A stretch of DNA of 64,000 nucleotides from an uncultured Sulfitobacter sp. GTDB taxonomy: Bacteria > Pseudomonadota > Alphaproteobacteria > Rhodobacterales > Rhodobacteraceae. The notes under the pieces were generated by a model. That model saw only the letters and a list, made by a program, of their open reading frames with translations, was not told the DNA's origin and did not search any database. The position numbers and the translations under genes were made by a program. Of the stretch, positions 36,476 to 46,043 are shown piece by piece. The first letter of the stretch is position 1. Every line of letters starts with the position of its first letter. The stretch covers positions 58,687 through 122,686 of the forward strand of contig CANMXJ010000013.1 of assembly GCA_947501805.1 (NCBI GenBank), given 5' to 3'.

Positions 36476-38017
36476 ATGAAACCCATCCGCCTCATGTCCG
36501 GCTTTTTCACCGTCGGTGTATGGACCCTGCTCTCGCGTGTCATGGGGTTTATCCGCGAAGTTCTTTTACTGTCGCTGATCGGCCCCGGTCCCGTTATGGA
36601 CGCTTTTGTTGCTGCTTTTCGCCTGCCGAACATGTTTCGCCGGTTCTTTGCCGAAGGGGCGTTCAACGCGGCCTTCGTCCCTATGTTCGCAAAGAAACTG
36701 GAAGGTGCGGAGGGTGCGGGTAAATTTGCTCAGGATGCCTTTAATGGTTTGGCATTTGTCGTTCTGATCCTTGTCGGGCTGGCTATGGTTTTCATGCCCG
36801 GGTTCGTCTGGCTGACTGCCGAAGGTTTCGCACAAGATGCCCGTTTCGACATGACGGTAGGCTACGGACGCATCGTATTCCCATACATATTATGCATGTC
36901 ACTCGCAGCCCTGTTCTCGGGCATCCTGAATGCAACAGGCCGATTTGCTGTTGCTGCTGCAGCGCCTGTCTTGCTGAACATCTTTGTGATTGCCGCCATG
37001 CTTGCCGGCGCAGTGATGGGGGGCGAAATCGTCAACTGGCTGGTATGGTCAATTCCCGTTGCAGGGGTCGCGCAACTGGCGCTGACATGGCGCGCAGCGG
37101 CGCAAGCAGGCTTTGCCCTGCGCCCCTCATGGCCACGCTGGACCCCCGACATGAAAGCGATGGTTGTGATCGCATTGCCCGCCGCACTTGCCTCTGGTGT
37201 GATGCAGATCAACCTTGTTGTTGGCCAACTGGTCGCCAGCCAGTTTGACAAAGCTGTCTCGTGGTTGTTCGCCGCTGACCGCCTATATCAACTGCCGCTC
37301 GGCGTTGTCGGGATCGCCGTGGGCATTGTTCTGTTACCCGATCTGTCCCGCCGTTTGCGCGCTGGGGATGACACAGGCGCACGCACGGCACTTAGTCGTG
37401 CTGCAGAGATTTCTCTTGCCCTCACAATCCCGTCAGCCGTCGCGCTGATGGTGGTGTCGCAAACGCTGGTTTCGGTGCTATTTGAACGTGGCGCATCCGG
37501 TGTGGATGATACTGCTGCTATTGCCGCTGCAGTCTCTGTCTATGGCCTTGGCTTGCCCGCTTTTGTTCTGCAAAAAGTCCTTCAACCGATCTATTTTGCA
37601 CGCGAAGACACCCGCCGCCCGTTCCATTTTGCTATTGTCGCGATGGTGGTGAATGTGGTGCTGGCTGTTGGCCTTGCCCCGTTCATCGGCTGGATCGCCC
37701 CTGCCATAGCCACCACCATTGCAGGGTGGGTGATGGTTGCCTGTCTGGCTATTGGTGCGCGTCGCTATGGGGATGCTGCCAAATTTGACGACCGTTTTCG
37801 CAAGCGTATCTGGCGAATCCTTGCCGCGTCCGTTGTTATGGGCGTAGCATTAGTCATGGGGAATGCTGCACTTGAAGGGGTCCTGAATACGCCGTGGTGG
37901 CGTGGACTGGGGTTGCTCATGCTGGTGGGCATCGGTGCGGTCAGCTTCTTTGGTTGCGGACAGTTGTTTGGTGCATTCAAGCTGTCCGAATTCAAAGCCG
38001 CTATGCGTAGGGGTTAA
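36476..38017 (+). CDS. murJ: lipid II flippase MurJ
   Basis: 513 residues, about fourteen membrane helices. The N-terminal TLLSRVMGFIREVLL, then DAFVAAFRLPNMFRRFFAEG and FNAAFVPMF, is the MurJ/MviN signature. It flips lipid-linked peptidoglycan precursor across the inner membrane. It is separate from the mre operon. A convergent rhomboid-like gene begins 6 bp after its stop. Confidence 0.97.
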   Translation: MKPIRLMSGFFTVGVWTLLSRVMGFIREVLLLSLIGPGPVMDAFVAAFRLPNMFRRFFAEGAFNAAFVPMFAKKLEGAEGAGKFAQDAFNGLAFVVLILVGLAMVFMPGFVWLTAEGFAQDARFDMTVGYGRIVFPYILCMSLAALFSGILNATGRFAVAAAAPVLLNIFVIAAMLAGAVMGGEIVNWLVWSIPVAGVAQLALTWRAAAQAGFALRPSWPRWTPDMKAMVVIALPAALASGVMQINLVVGQLVASQFDKAVSWLFAADRLYQLPLGVVGIAVGIVLLPDLSRRLRAGDDTGARTALSRAAEISLALTIPSAVALMVVSQTLVSVLFERGASGVDDTAAIAAAVSVYGLGLPAFVLQKVLQPIYFAREDTRRPFHFAIVAMVVNVVLAVGLAPFIGWIAPAIATTIAGWVMVACLAIGARRYGDAAKFDDRFRKRIWRILAASVVMGVALVMGNAALEGVLNTPWWRGLGLLMLVGIGAVSFFGCGQLFGAFKLSEFKAAMRRG

Positions 38018-38022
38018 TCCCC

Positions 38023-38709
38023 CTAGCGCCGCCGCAACCCTTCGCGTATCCGCGCCCATTCGCCCGGTGCCAACAGGAAACACAATCCGAATCCCAGAAA
38101 AAAACCGATCAACTCGGCCATCCACTGCAAACCAACTTCAAAGAAGACGCCCCAGATTAGCTGTATTCCCATCAGAAACGCAATCAGCGTAAAGGCACGG
38201 TACTGCTGGGTGCCTGTGCCAGCCAATCGTCGCCACATGATGAAAGAATAACCTCCGATCAGCCCGTAGACGCTGGGATATGCGCCCACAAGCCACATCG
38301 GATCGTTCAGCAGCAAGCCATAAAGCACCGCACCGCCTGCGCCTGCGAGAACAAAGATCAAGACGAAAGTCAGCTGCCCCATCGCTTCAGCCACCAGTTT
38401 GCCCAGCGCAAGCAGCAATACCATCGCAAACAGGCTATGGGTAAACCCGAGATGCACAAACGGATAGGTAAAAACGCGCATCACCTCGTTCAGCGGCCAC
38501 TGGCCATTCGCCACCATCCAGTCAAATATCTGCCCTGAAAACCCGTAATCGCGAACAAGACCCAATCGCCATCCAATCGCGCCCGGGCCGCCAATCAGGC
38601 CTGCTTCACCAAGCGATAGCCCTGCCTCAACGCCAGCGATGGCCAGAAAGGTCAGGATAACAACAGGCGGCAACGGGTTCACCGGTGGTTCGAGATCAGG
38701 GTCTTGCAT
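38023..38709 (-). CDS. rhomboid-like membrane protein lacking catalytic residues
   Basis: 228 residues with about six membrane helices in rhomboid order. The HxxxxH block is present (FTYPFVHLGFTHSLFAMVLL, H86 and H91), but the oxyanion Asn position is A95. The GASG serine motif is replaced by GAYPSVYG (Y144-P145 where Ser-Gly belongs). The C-terminal catalytic His position reads AEL (E199). It is therefore probably an inactive pseudo-rhomboid, despite likely automated annotation as a protease. It stands between murJ and trpS. Confidence 0.75.
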   Translation of the reverse strand: MQDPDLEPPVNPLPPVVILTFLAIAGVEAGLSLGEAGLIGGPGAIGWRLGLVRDYGFSGQIFDWMVANGQWPLNEVMRVFTYPFVHLGFTHSLFAMVLLLALGKLVAEAMGQLTFVLIFVLAGAGGAVLYGLLLNDPMWLVGAYPSVYGLIGGYSFIMWRRLAGTGTQQYRAFTLIAFLMGIQLIWGVFFEVGLQWMAELIGFFLGFGLCFLLAPGEWARIREGLRRR

Positions 38710-38783
38710 GGGCGCTCCTTGACGGCGACGATCCCCCTGAGTAAGCCGCAGACAGCCCGAAATCCAGCCCTAGAGGTGTGTCC

Positions 38784-39800
38784 ATGTCAGAACCCAAATT
38801 CACTCCGCGCGTCTTTTCAGGCATCCAGCCCTCCGGCGGTCTGACGCTGGGCAATTATCTGGGTGCAATCAAGCGGTTCGTCTCGATGCAGGACGAGAAT
38901 TTCGAGACCGTCTATTGTATGGTCGATCTGCACGCGATTACCGTTTGGCAGGATCCCGAAGACCTTGCGCATAACACCCGTGAGTTGGCCGCTGGCTTCA
39001 TCGCTTCTGGTATCTCGCCCGAGAAGTCTATCCTGATCAACCAGAGTCAGGTGCCCGAGCATGCACAACTTGCGTGGATATTCAATTGCGTGGCTCGCAT
39101 GGGCTGGATGGGACGGATGACACAGTTCAAGGACAAGGCGGGCAAGAACACCGAGAATGTATCACTTGGTTTATTTGCTTACCCTGCGCTGATGGCTGCA
39201 GACATTCTGATCTATCACGCGACGCATGTGCCGGTTGGTGAAGACCAGAAGCAGCACCTTGAGCTGACCCGCGACATTGCCGCAAAATTCAACCACGACT
39301 ACGGCGTCGATTTCTTCCCGATCACAGAGCCGGTGATCGAAGGGGCAGCAACCCGTGTGATGTCCTTGCGCGATGGTTCCAAGAAGATGTCAAAGTCTGA
39401 TCCGTCGGATGCTTCCCGCATCAATATGACCGATGACGCAGACGCCATTGCCAAGAAAATCCGCAAGGCCAAGACTGATCCAGATGCGCTGCCCTCCGAA
39501 GTGGAAGGGCTGAACGAACGTCCTGAAGCGCGCAATCTGGTCAACATTTACGCCGCGCTGAATGAACAATCGGTCGAAGACGTGCTGCGCGAAGTAGGCG
39601 GGCAGCAGTTTGGCACGTTCAAACCGCTATTGGCAGAGCTTGCCGTGTCCAAACTCGCGCCTATCTCTACCGAAATGGCGCGTCTGATGGCGCAGCCGGA
39701 CGAGATTGACAAAATCCTGGCCAAAGGGGCCGCGCAGGCGCGTGAAATCACCGCACCGATCCTCAAAAAGACCTACGAGATTGTCGGGATGGTCAGCTAA
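38784..39800 (+). CDS. trpS: tryptophanyl-tRNA synthetase
   Basis: 338 residues from the ATG at 38784, with AGAGG 7 bp upstream; a GTG 6 bp earlier is possible. The class I motifs are [13 protein letters not shown] (HIGH region) and KKMSKSDP (KMSKS). It charges tRNA-Trp. No tryptophan-rich leader was found upstream. Confidence 0.97.
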   Translation: MSEPKFTPRVFSGIQPSGGLTLGNYLGAIKRFVSMQDENFETVYCMVDLHAITVWQDPEDLAHNTRELAAGFIASGISPEKSILINQSQVPEHAQLAWIFNCVARMGWMGRMTQFKDKAGKNTENVSLGLFAYPALMAADILIYHATHVPVGEDQKQHLELTRDIAAKFNHDYGVDFFPITEPVIEGAATRVMSLRDGSKKMSKSDPSDASRINMTDDADAIAKKIRKAKTDPDALPSEVEGLNERPEARNLVNIYAALNEQSVEDVLREVGGQQFGTFKPLLAELAVSKLAPISTEMARLMAQPDEIDKILAKGAAQAREITAPILKKTYEIVGMVS

Positions 39801-39870
39801 GACCAGCGCAGGCATGGACAATCTCTACGCCCTCCTCCACCCTTAGCGCCAAATCTGAGGGAGACACATC

Positions 39871-40977
39871 ATGGCAACCGGCTTTTTCTGGGACGAACAG
39901 TGTTTTTGGCATGCCGGCGGGAACTACGCCTTTACCCTACCGATTGGGGGCTTGGTACAGCCCCTAGCGTCCGGTGGTCTGCCTGAAAATCCCGAAACCA
40001 AACGTAGGTTGAAGAACCTGATGGATATAACGGGGCTGACAGCGGAACTGGCAGCGCAAAGCGCCCCCTGCGCGACCCGGGAGATGTTGGAACGTGTGCA
40101 TCCCGCATCTTACCTCGATACTTTCAAAACAACTTCTGATGCGGGAGGCGGAGAGTTGGGCCATCATGTCCCTTTTGCCGTTGGCGGATACGAAATTGCG
40201 ACCAAATCCGCGGGATTGGCCGTGGCAGCAGTTGACGCGGTTGCGTCCGGCACGCTTGAGAACGCCTATGCGCTGAACCGTCCACCCGGTCATCATTGCG
40301 AAGCAGAAACGCCGATGGGGTTTTGTCTGCTGGCCAATATTGCAATCGCCATTGAAGCGGCCAAAGCCAAGGGGCTGGTGCAGCGTATCGCGGTTGTGGA
40401 TTGGGATGTGCACCACGGCAACGGCACGGAATCGATTTTTTATGAACGTGACGATGTGCTGACAATTTCGCTGCATCAGGAAGGGAACTACCCGCTGACC
40501 ACCGGCGCACTTGCTGATCGGGGCAAGGGGGCTGGCGAGGGCCATAACATTAACCTACCGATGTATGCGGGGTCCGGTCATACTGCTTATATGCATGCTT
40601 TGGAGCGCGTGGTGATTCCGGCGATCGAAGTGTTCAAACCGGATATGATCATTGTTGCCTGCGGATTTGATGCCGCCATCATTGACCCTCTTGCACGGAT
40701 GCAAGCCTTGGCCGGAACCTTTGGCACCATGACGCAGAAGATCAAAGAAACCGCCGAGCGCCTGTGTGATGGGAAGCTCGTAATGGTCCATGAAGGCGGG
40801 TATTCGGAAGTCTATGTACCATTCTGCGGCCATGCGACAATCTCCGCGCTTGCGGGCAGCGACATTCACGCGCCTGACCCGTTGGCGGCGGATCTGACCT
40901 TCCGCCAACCGTCACCCGCCTTTGATGCCTTCCTGCGCCAGTCTATCGATGACATGGCGTCGAAACTGGACATATGA
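39871..40977 (+). CDS. class II histone deacetylase family protein / acetylpolyamine amidohydrolase
   Basis: 368 residues of the arginase/deacetylase fold. NRPPGHHCEAETPMGFCLLA has the active-site histidine pair, VVDWDVHHGNGTE the zinc-binding Asp and His, and ACGFDAAIIDPLARM the second zinc Asp. In bacteria such enzymes deacetylate polyamines or small acetylamides. AGGGAG precedes the start. The nitroreductase gene follows after 3 bp. Confidence 0.9.
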   Translation: MATGFFWDEQCFWHAGGNYAFTLPIGGLVQPLASGGLPENPETKRRLKNLMDITGLTAELAAQSAPCATREMLERVHPASYLDTFKTTSDAGGGELGHHVPFAVGGYEIATKSAGLAVAAVDAVASGTLENAYALNRPPGHHCEAETPMGFCLLANIAIAIEAAKAKGLVQRIAVVDWDVHHGNGTESIFYERDDVLTISLHQEGNYPLTTGALADRGKGAGEGHNINLPMYAGSGHTAYMHALERVVIPAIEVFKPDMIIVACGFDAAIIDPLARMQALAGTFGTMTQKIKETAERLCDGKLVMVHEGGYSEVYVPFCGHATISALAGSDIHAPDPLAADLTFRQPSPAFDAFLRQSIDDMASKLDI

Positions 40978-40980
40978 CCG

Positions 40981-41559
40981 ATGCCTGATCCAAACCCTGA
41001 CGCCTTGCACTTTCTGCAAACGCGCCGCTCGCGTCCCGCCAAGACGCTGGGCTTGCCCGTCCCGACCCGCGATGCGCTGTTACCCCTGCTCACTGCTGCC
41101 GCGCGCACGCCGGATCACGGCAAACTGGAGCCATGGCGGTTTATCGTCATAGAACAGGGAGCCATGGCGCGGTTGGCCGATACTGCTGAACGCTGCGGTG
41201 TGGCGTTGGCACTGGACCCCGAACAAATATCCAAGGGGCGCAGCCAGTTTGATCAAGGCAACCTTGCCGTGGTTGTGGTGGAGGTTCAAAGACCGTCCCC
41301 TAAAATTCCTGCGTTGGAGCAAACCTACGCTGCCGGTGCCGTGTGCCTCGCCTTGTTGAACGCGGCTTTGGCTTCCGGCTGGGGTGCAAACTGGCTGAGT
41401 GGCTGGCCCTCGCATGATCGCGGATTTATGACGGAAGCCTTTGGGCTGGCAGAAAACGAACGCATCGCAGGCATCGTTCACATCGGCACCGAAACGACCG
41501 TGCCACCAGAACGCCCCCGTCCCAACATCGCAGAGATGACAACGTGGCACTCGGACTGA
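40981..41559 (+). CDS. nitroreductase family protein (YdjA-like)
   Basis: 192 residues. The FMN-binding N-terminal LQTRRSRPAKTLG and the AARTPDHGKLEPWRFIVI block are typical of the short YdjA-type nitroreductases. It uses FMN and NAD(P)H; the physiological substrate is unknown. It overlaps the next gene by 16 bp, so the deacetylase, nitroreductase and EI24 genes appear to be one operon. Confidence 0.88.
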   Translation: MPDPNPDALHFLQTRRSRPAKTLGLPVPTRDALLPLLTAAARTPDHGKLEPWRFIVIEQGAMARLADTAERCGVALALDPEQISKGRSQFDQGNLAVVVVEVQRPSPKIPALEQTYAAGAVCLALLNAALASGWGANWLSGWPSHDRGFMTEAFGLAENERIAGIVHIGTETTVPPERPRPNIAEMTTWHSD

Positions 41560-42278
41560 TCTTTCGCTCTTTTACACTGGCGATTGGGCAATTGTCCGAT
41601 CCCGGTTTCCGCCGCGTGTTTTTGATTGGCGTCGCGCTGGCGTTGGCGCTTCTGATCGGCTTTACGGCCGCTTTCACATGGTTTTTGGAATGGCTCACCC
41701 CTGAAGAGGTCTGGCTGCCTGTGTTGGGCGAAGTCCGCTGGCTTGATGATCTAGTATCCTGGGGTGCGGCGTTCTTGCTGCTGTTCCTGTCAATGTTCTT
41801 GATGATCCCTGTTGCCTCGGCCATCACTTCGATGTTTCTTGATGATGTTGCGGATGCCGTTGAGGCCAAGCACTACCCAAGCCTGCCGCGCACGCATGAT
41901 GTCTCCTTTGGCGAAGCCTTGCGTGATACTGTCAATTTTTTGGGCGTGCTGATTGGCGCGAATATACTCGCCATCATCCTTTATGCACTGTTCGCGCCGC
42001 TCACCCCGTTCATATTCTGGGGCGTGAACGGTTTCCTGCTCGGTCGGGAGTATTTTACCATGGTCGCAATTCGCTGGGTCGGGCGCATCGAAGCTAAAAG
42101 GCTGCGACGCAGGTTCATCGGCACCATTTGGATCGCTGGCATTCTGATGGCGATGCCGCTCTCTATCCCGCTGTTAAACCTCATCATCCCGATCTTGGGG
42201 GCCGCGACCTTTACCCATCTATTTCACGGCCTGACCACGCGCCCGCCCGAAACAGACTCTCGACATCATCCACGCTGA
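41544..42278 (+). CDS. EI24 domain (CysZ-like) membrane protein
   Basis: 244 residues, with membrane helices at about 20-45, 70-100, 130-165 and 195-225. The domain pattern with NFLGVLIGANILAIILYALF and GVNGFLLGREYFTMVAIR is EI24/CysZ type. CysZ imports sulfate in enterobacteria; alphaproteobacterial members are functionally untested. The 3' end overlaps the convergent DUF1467 gene by 68 bp. Confidence 0.8.
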   Translation: MALGLIFRSFTLAIGQLSDPGFRRVFLIGVALALALLIGFTAAFTWFLEWLTPEEVWLPVLGEVRWLDDLVSWGAAFLLLFLSMFLMIPVASAITSMFLDDVADAVEAKHYPSLPRTHDVSFGEALRDTVNFLGVLIGANILAIILYALFAPLTPFIFWGVNGFLLGREYFTMVAIRWVGRIEAKRLRRRFIGTIWIAGILMAMPLSIPLLNLIIPILGAATFTHLFHGLTTRPPETDSRHHPR

Positions 42279-42504
42279 TCCATTCGGACACGATAATCGT
42301 TACGGTGATGGCCCAGATGACCAAGGCAATGACAGTCGTCCAGATCGCCTTGGTGCGCAGGTGATGGTGTTCGGGTGATCCCGCATGGGTGCCCGGTACA
42401 ATGTCATTCAGATCGCCTTGGGTCTGCACACGAATAGGCAATGCAATCAGAAAAACCATGGACCATATGACGGCAAACAGAACCAGAGCAGAGGTAATAC
42501 CCAT
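42211..42504 (-). CDS. DUF1467 family membrane protein
   Basis: 97 residues with two membrane segments (ALVLFAVIWSMVFLIALPI and WTTVIALVIWAITVTIIV) joined by a loop containing GTHAGSPEHHHLRTKAIW, the DUF1467 signature. Function unknown. It follows mce by 3 bp on the same strand, an arrangement consistent with one transcript. Confidence 0.88.
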   Translation of the reverse strand: MGITSALVLFAVIWSMVFLIALPIRVQTQGDLNDIVPGTHAGSPEHHHLRTKAIWTTVIALVIWAITVTIIVSEWISVDDVESLFRAGAWSGREIDG

Positions 42505-42507
42505 AAT

Positions 42508-42912
42508 CTACACCTGTTCCAGTTCGACCAAAGCGCCGTTGAAATCCTTGGGGTGCAAAAAGATAACAGGTTTACCATGTGCGCCGATCTTGGGTTCTCC
42601 ATTACCCAAAACACGCGCACCTGTAGACTTTAGATGGTCTCGGGCTGCGATGATGTCATCCACTTCGTAACAAATGTGATGGATGCCACCTGACGGGTTC
42701 TTATCAAGGAACCCCTGAATCGGGCTGTCGTCGCCCAAAGGATAGAGCAATTCTATCTTGGTGTTGGGCAATTCGATGAATATGACAGTGACGCCATGAT
42801 CAGGTTCATCTTGCGCCGGGCCGACATTTGCTCCCAGTGCATTGCGGTATTGATCCGCTGCCGCCTCAAGGTCAGGCACGGCAATGGCAACATGGTTCAA
42901 ACGTCCGATCAT
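42508..42912 (-). CDS. mce: methylmalonyl-CoA epimerase
   Basis: 134 residues of the VOC superfamily. RLNHVAIAVPDLEAA at the start, the metal His in GIHHICYEVDD and the terminal FLHPKDFNGALVELEQ are the epimerase blocks. It interconverts R- and S-methylmalonyl-CoA for propionate and ethylmalonyl-CoA metabolism. Confidence 0.93.
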   Translation of the reverse strand: MIGRLNHVAIAVPDLEAAADQYRNALGANVGPAQDEPDHGVTVIFIELPNTKIELLYPLGDDSPIQGFLDKNPSGGIHHICYEVDDIIAARDHLKSTGARVLGNGEPKIGAHGKPVIFLHPKDFNGALVELEQV

Positions 42913-43045
42913 TTTGGGCTTCCTTCAGGCTTTTGGCGTTGTGGCGATGGTTATGGCGGCAAGAAACACGAAGGGCAATGCGTCACGTTAACCCCCTGTT
43001 AGCCACCTCTGGGTAACGATGACCTTGAGAAACCTGGAGGCTATG

Positions 43046-43765
43046 ATGGATACGACTGACCCTTTTGCGGCCAATATCCCGACCCCCACTGCCGCGCGCC
43101 CGCTTTTGGGGCTGACGGTGCTGGTGGTTGAGGACAGCCGCTTTGCTTGTGAAGCCCTGCGCTTGCTCTGTCTGCGTTCCGGTGCACGGATCAGACGGGC
43201 GGATTGCCTGCGATCTGCGCGTCGGCATTTCAGGGTCTATCGACCCTCCGCTGTGATCATTGATCTGGGACTGCCTGATGGTAATGGAACCGACCTGATC
43301 GAAGAGTTGAATTTGGCGCAACCACGTGTGGACGGTATCCTTGCAATATCCGGCAACCCCCATCTTGAGGAGGCTGCAATGGCGGCCGGTGCTGATGGAT
43401 TTATGGAAAAACCGATATCTTCGCTGGGGGAATTTCAGGAAAAGGTGCTGTCCATCCTTCCCGCAGAACGCCAACCCAAAGGACCACGGCAGGTCGACAA
43501 CACCGCAATCCTGCCAGACCGCCTCGCGTATCAGGACGACATGGCTCATATTGCTGACGTTCTGGACGAACAGGTGTCCGATCACACCCTAGACTATGTT
43601 GCGCAATTCCTGAGCGGGGTCGCACGCTCGGCAGATGATAAAATACTTGAAGATGCTGCCAACGCGCTGGCACGGCAACGCGCGCTTGGCAAAACTGCGG
43701 CTTCCGAGACGGCGCGCATTGCCGGCCTTATCCAGCATCGACTGGCCGAGAAGATCGCGATTTAG
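43046..43765 (+). CDS. response regulator with novel C-terminal region
   Basis: 239 residues from the ATG at 43046, 5 bp after GGAGG; ATGs at 43043 and 43019 are also in frame. The receiver domain has the acidic pair in VLVVEDSRF, the phosphoacceptor in VIIDLGLPDGNG and the lysine in FMEKPI. The C-terminal about 110 residues are helical (DEQVSDHTLDYVAQFLSGVA) and match no output domain I recognise; they contain no HTH. No histidine kinase gene adjoins it, so it is an orphan regulator. Confidence 0.85.
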   Translation: MDTTDPFAANIPTPTAARPLLGLTVLVVEDSRFACEALRLLCLRSGARIRRADCLRSARRHFRVYRPSAVIIDLGLPDGNGTDLIEELNLAQPRVDGILAISGNPHLEEAAMAAGADGFMEKPISSLGEFQEKVLSILPAERQPKGPRQVDNTAILPDRLAYQDDMAHIADVLDEQVSDHTLDYVAQFLSGVARSADDKILEDAANALARQRALGKTAASETARIAGLIQHRLAEKIAI

Positions 43766-43792
43766 GCACGCATTGGCCCAGTGGCGTCGCGC

Positions 43793-44518
43793 CTAAAGTG
43801 TTGGATCGCTTGAGGCCCGCACGAGTCTTGTCAGATCACCAAGGCGTTCCAGTTGTTTGCCCTGACTGTCAAAGTTGCTTGGTGCCAGCCATGCTTCAAA
43901 CGCTTCTTTCAACGCGGGCCATTCCGCATCAATGATAGCAAACCATGCCGTATCCCGATTGCGTCCCTTTACAACAGTTGCCTGCCGAAAGACACCCTCG
44001 TAGCTAAACCCCAGACGCTCCGCGGCGCGGCGCGAGGGGGCGTTCAATGCATGGCATTTCCACTCGTAACGACGATAGCCCGCTTCAAAGGCCCATTTCA
44101 TCATAAGATACATCGCATCAGTTGCCGCGCGGGTTCGCTGCAAAGCGGGGCTATAGCTGATATACCCAACTTCAATCGAACCACTTTCCGGCTTGATCCG
44201 CAAAAAACTGGCCACGCCTTCCCATTGATCGGTCTCTTTGTTGCGGATGGCATAGAAAAACGGGTCGGTGCTATCTGCATGATCACGCACCCATCTGTGA
44301 TACTGCGATGCAGAAGAAAAAGGCCCGTTTGGCATGTAATCCCAGACAGAATCATGCCCGTCAAAAGCCCGGAACAACAGCGCAGCATGGGCTTCCGCCG
44401 ACAGCGGTGCCAGCTCCGCGTATTGACCGCTCAATACTTCCCCATCCGGAACAGGGGGAGGCGACCAGTTATGCAGCAAAGCGCCCAGAGGTCGGGGATC
44501 AGGAATATCTTTCGTCAT
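43793..44518 (-). CDS. GNAT family N-acetyltransferase (RimJ/RimL-like)
   Basis: 241 residues from the ATG at 44518, giving MTKDIPDPRPLG. The GNAT fold is seen in GVASFLRIKPESGSIEVGYI, then QRTRAATDAMYLMMKWAFEA (acetyl-CoA loop region) and LNAPSRRAAERLGFSYEGVF. Family members acetylate protein N-termini or small amines; the substrate here is unknown. The ribosome binding site is weak. Confidence 0.87.
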   Translation of the reverse strand: MTKDIPDPRPLGALLHNWSPPPVPDGEVLSGQYAELAPLSAEAHAALLFRAFDGHDSVWDYMPNGPFSSASQYHRWVRDHADSTDPFFYAIRNKETDQWEGVASFLRIKPESGSIEVGYISYSPALQRTRAATDAMYLMMKWAFEAGYRRYEWKCHALNAPSRRAAERLGFSYEGVFRQATVVKGRNRDTAWFAIIDAEWPALKEAFEAWLAPSNFDSQGKQLERLGDLTRLVRASSDPTL

Positions 44519-44680
44519 AACAGGCACGTTAGGCGCAAGTGCTTCCCGCGCCAAGCCCCGAAAAAGCATTTGAGATCAGCAGAAATTGCCACAATTTCGA
44601 CATGTTCATTCCTGAAACAAGCCGCAATTTTCAGCGATGGGTAAGGTTAACAAAAAGACACGACGATTTAGGAGAGCAGC

Positions 44681-44869
44681 ATGATCAAGGCCCAGCTTCA
44701 AAAATTCTGGAACGACACTTCCGGTGCGACAACCGTCGAATGGGTCATCATGTGCGCAGCGGTTGCGGTCATCGGTGGCGCGATTGTTTCTCAAATGGGG
44801 GAAACCTCGGATGGTCTTGCTGAAGACACCAATGACTTCTTTGAGCGCGTAGACAACACCGGTTCTTGA
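44681..44869 (+). CDS. Flp-type IVb pilin-like protein
   Basis: 62 residues. The segment DTSGATTVEWVIMCAAVAVI has the Flp prepilin cleavage pattern G-A-x3-E-W before a hydrophobic helix. AGGAGA precedes the start. No prepilin peptidase or tad/cpa assembly genes are in the window, so it is an orphan pilin or pseudopilin. Its stop is 3 bp from the stop of the convergent DUF1501 gene. Confidence 0.8.
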   Translation: MIKAQLQKFWNDTSGATTVEWVIMCAAVAVIGGAIVSQMGETSDGLAEDTNDFFERVDNTGS

Positions 44870-44872
44870 TTG

Positions 44873-46039
44873 CTATCGCAAAAGGTGCATTTCGCCGCCC
44901 ATATCAAGTCCCGGAAAAACATCACGTTCCAGCGCGGATTCATCAATCCCGGTAAGACCGCGCATGATCCAGGCAACTGGCGCACGCACGTCTCCCGTCG
45001 GCATTAAATCACGTTCCTGATAAAGATCAGCGCTCCCGAGTCCCGGCCAGCGACCATAGACACGCCCCCCTCGAATCGCGCCACCCGCCATGACCATTAA
45101 TCCTGCCGTACCGTGATCCGTTCCACCTGTCCCGTTTTCATAGGCTGTACGACCAAATTCAGTCAACGCTACAACTGCCGTTTTTCCCCAAACCTCCGCC
45201 CCCAGATCATTCTTCAGCGTCAGAATTGTATCGGCTAATCGGCCCAAGCTGCGCGGCAAAGAACGGCTTTGACGCAGGTGCGTGTCCCATCCTTGCACAG
45301 AAAACGCGGCGACCCGCGCATTTGCGCGCAATCGCGAAGCGGCAAACGACGCAATCTGGCGTTCTACATTTCCTTTGACCCGTTTGTTTACCGCGCCTTC
45401 CGACAGCATTTGCGCCTCTGCCAGAGCGGCATGCATTGCGGCATCATCTTCCATCACCATTTGCGCCAGCCGGAGCGCCTGCGGGCTGATCCGCAAGTTG
45501 GCATCCGGAGCCCAATTGGCCACCGGCGCGGCACCCTTCAACACATGAATGTCGTTTGTTCCAATAGCGTAGGCCGTATCCGCCTGAATTTCCGGCACCA
45601 GTTGCAGCATCCGGTTCAACCAGCCATCCCGTACCGCACCTGCAAACGTATCTGTACCCGCCTCCAGAATATCCTGCCCGTCAAAGTGGCTGCGTTTGTC
45701 GCGATAAGGTGTTGAAACAGCATGCACAAACCCAAGTTCCTCACGCTGCCACAGGGGCATTAACGGAACCAATGCCGGATGCAACGCAAAGAAACCGTCC
45801 AGATCAAGACCCGCGTCACCAGCATTCAAGGTTGGCCGCAAGGCCGCAAATGCAGGATCTCCAACCGGACGGACCACATCCAGCCCATCCATGCCACCGC
45901 GCAGGATGATCACAACCAGCCGCGTGTCCCACGGCGCACTTGCCAGCGTCACGGGTGTCAACAAGGGACTTGCCGCCAGAGAACACCCAATCGCGGTGGC
46001 CCGGCCAAGAAAATGTCTACGTGATAGCATATCGACCAT
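44873..46039 (-). CDS. DUF1501 protein with Tat signal
   Basis: 388 residues. The N-terminal MLSRRHFLGRATAIG is a twin-arginine signal, followed by a hydrophobic segment. VVIILRGGMDGLDVV and ALTEFGRTAYENGTGGTDHG are DUF1501 hallmarks, related to sulfatase/alkaline-phosphatase folds. The protein is probably exported folded to the periplasm; its reaction is unknown. It follows the DUF1800 gene by 4 bp. This pair recurs in many bacteria and probably works as a unit. Confidence 0.88.
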   Translation of the reverse strand: MVDMLSRRHFLGRATAIGCSLAASPLLTPVTLASAPWDTRLVVIILRGGMDGLDVVRPVGDPAFAALRPTLNAGDAGLDLDGFFALHPALVPLMPLWQREELGFVHAVSTPYRDKRSHFDGQDILEAGTDTFAGAVRDGWLNRMLQLVPEIQADTAYAIGTNDIHVLKGAAPVANWAPDANLRISPQALRLAQMVMEDDAAMHAALAEAQMLSEGAVNKRVKGNVERQIASFAASRLRANARVAAFSVQGWDTHLRQSRSLPRSLGRLADTILTLKNDLGAEVWGKTAVVALTEFGRTAYENGTGGTDHGTAGLMVMAGGAIRGGRVYGRWPGLGSADLYQERDLMPTGDVRAPVAWIMRGLTGIDESALERDVFPGLDMGGEMHLLR

Positions 46040-46043
46040 TCCT

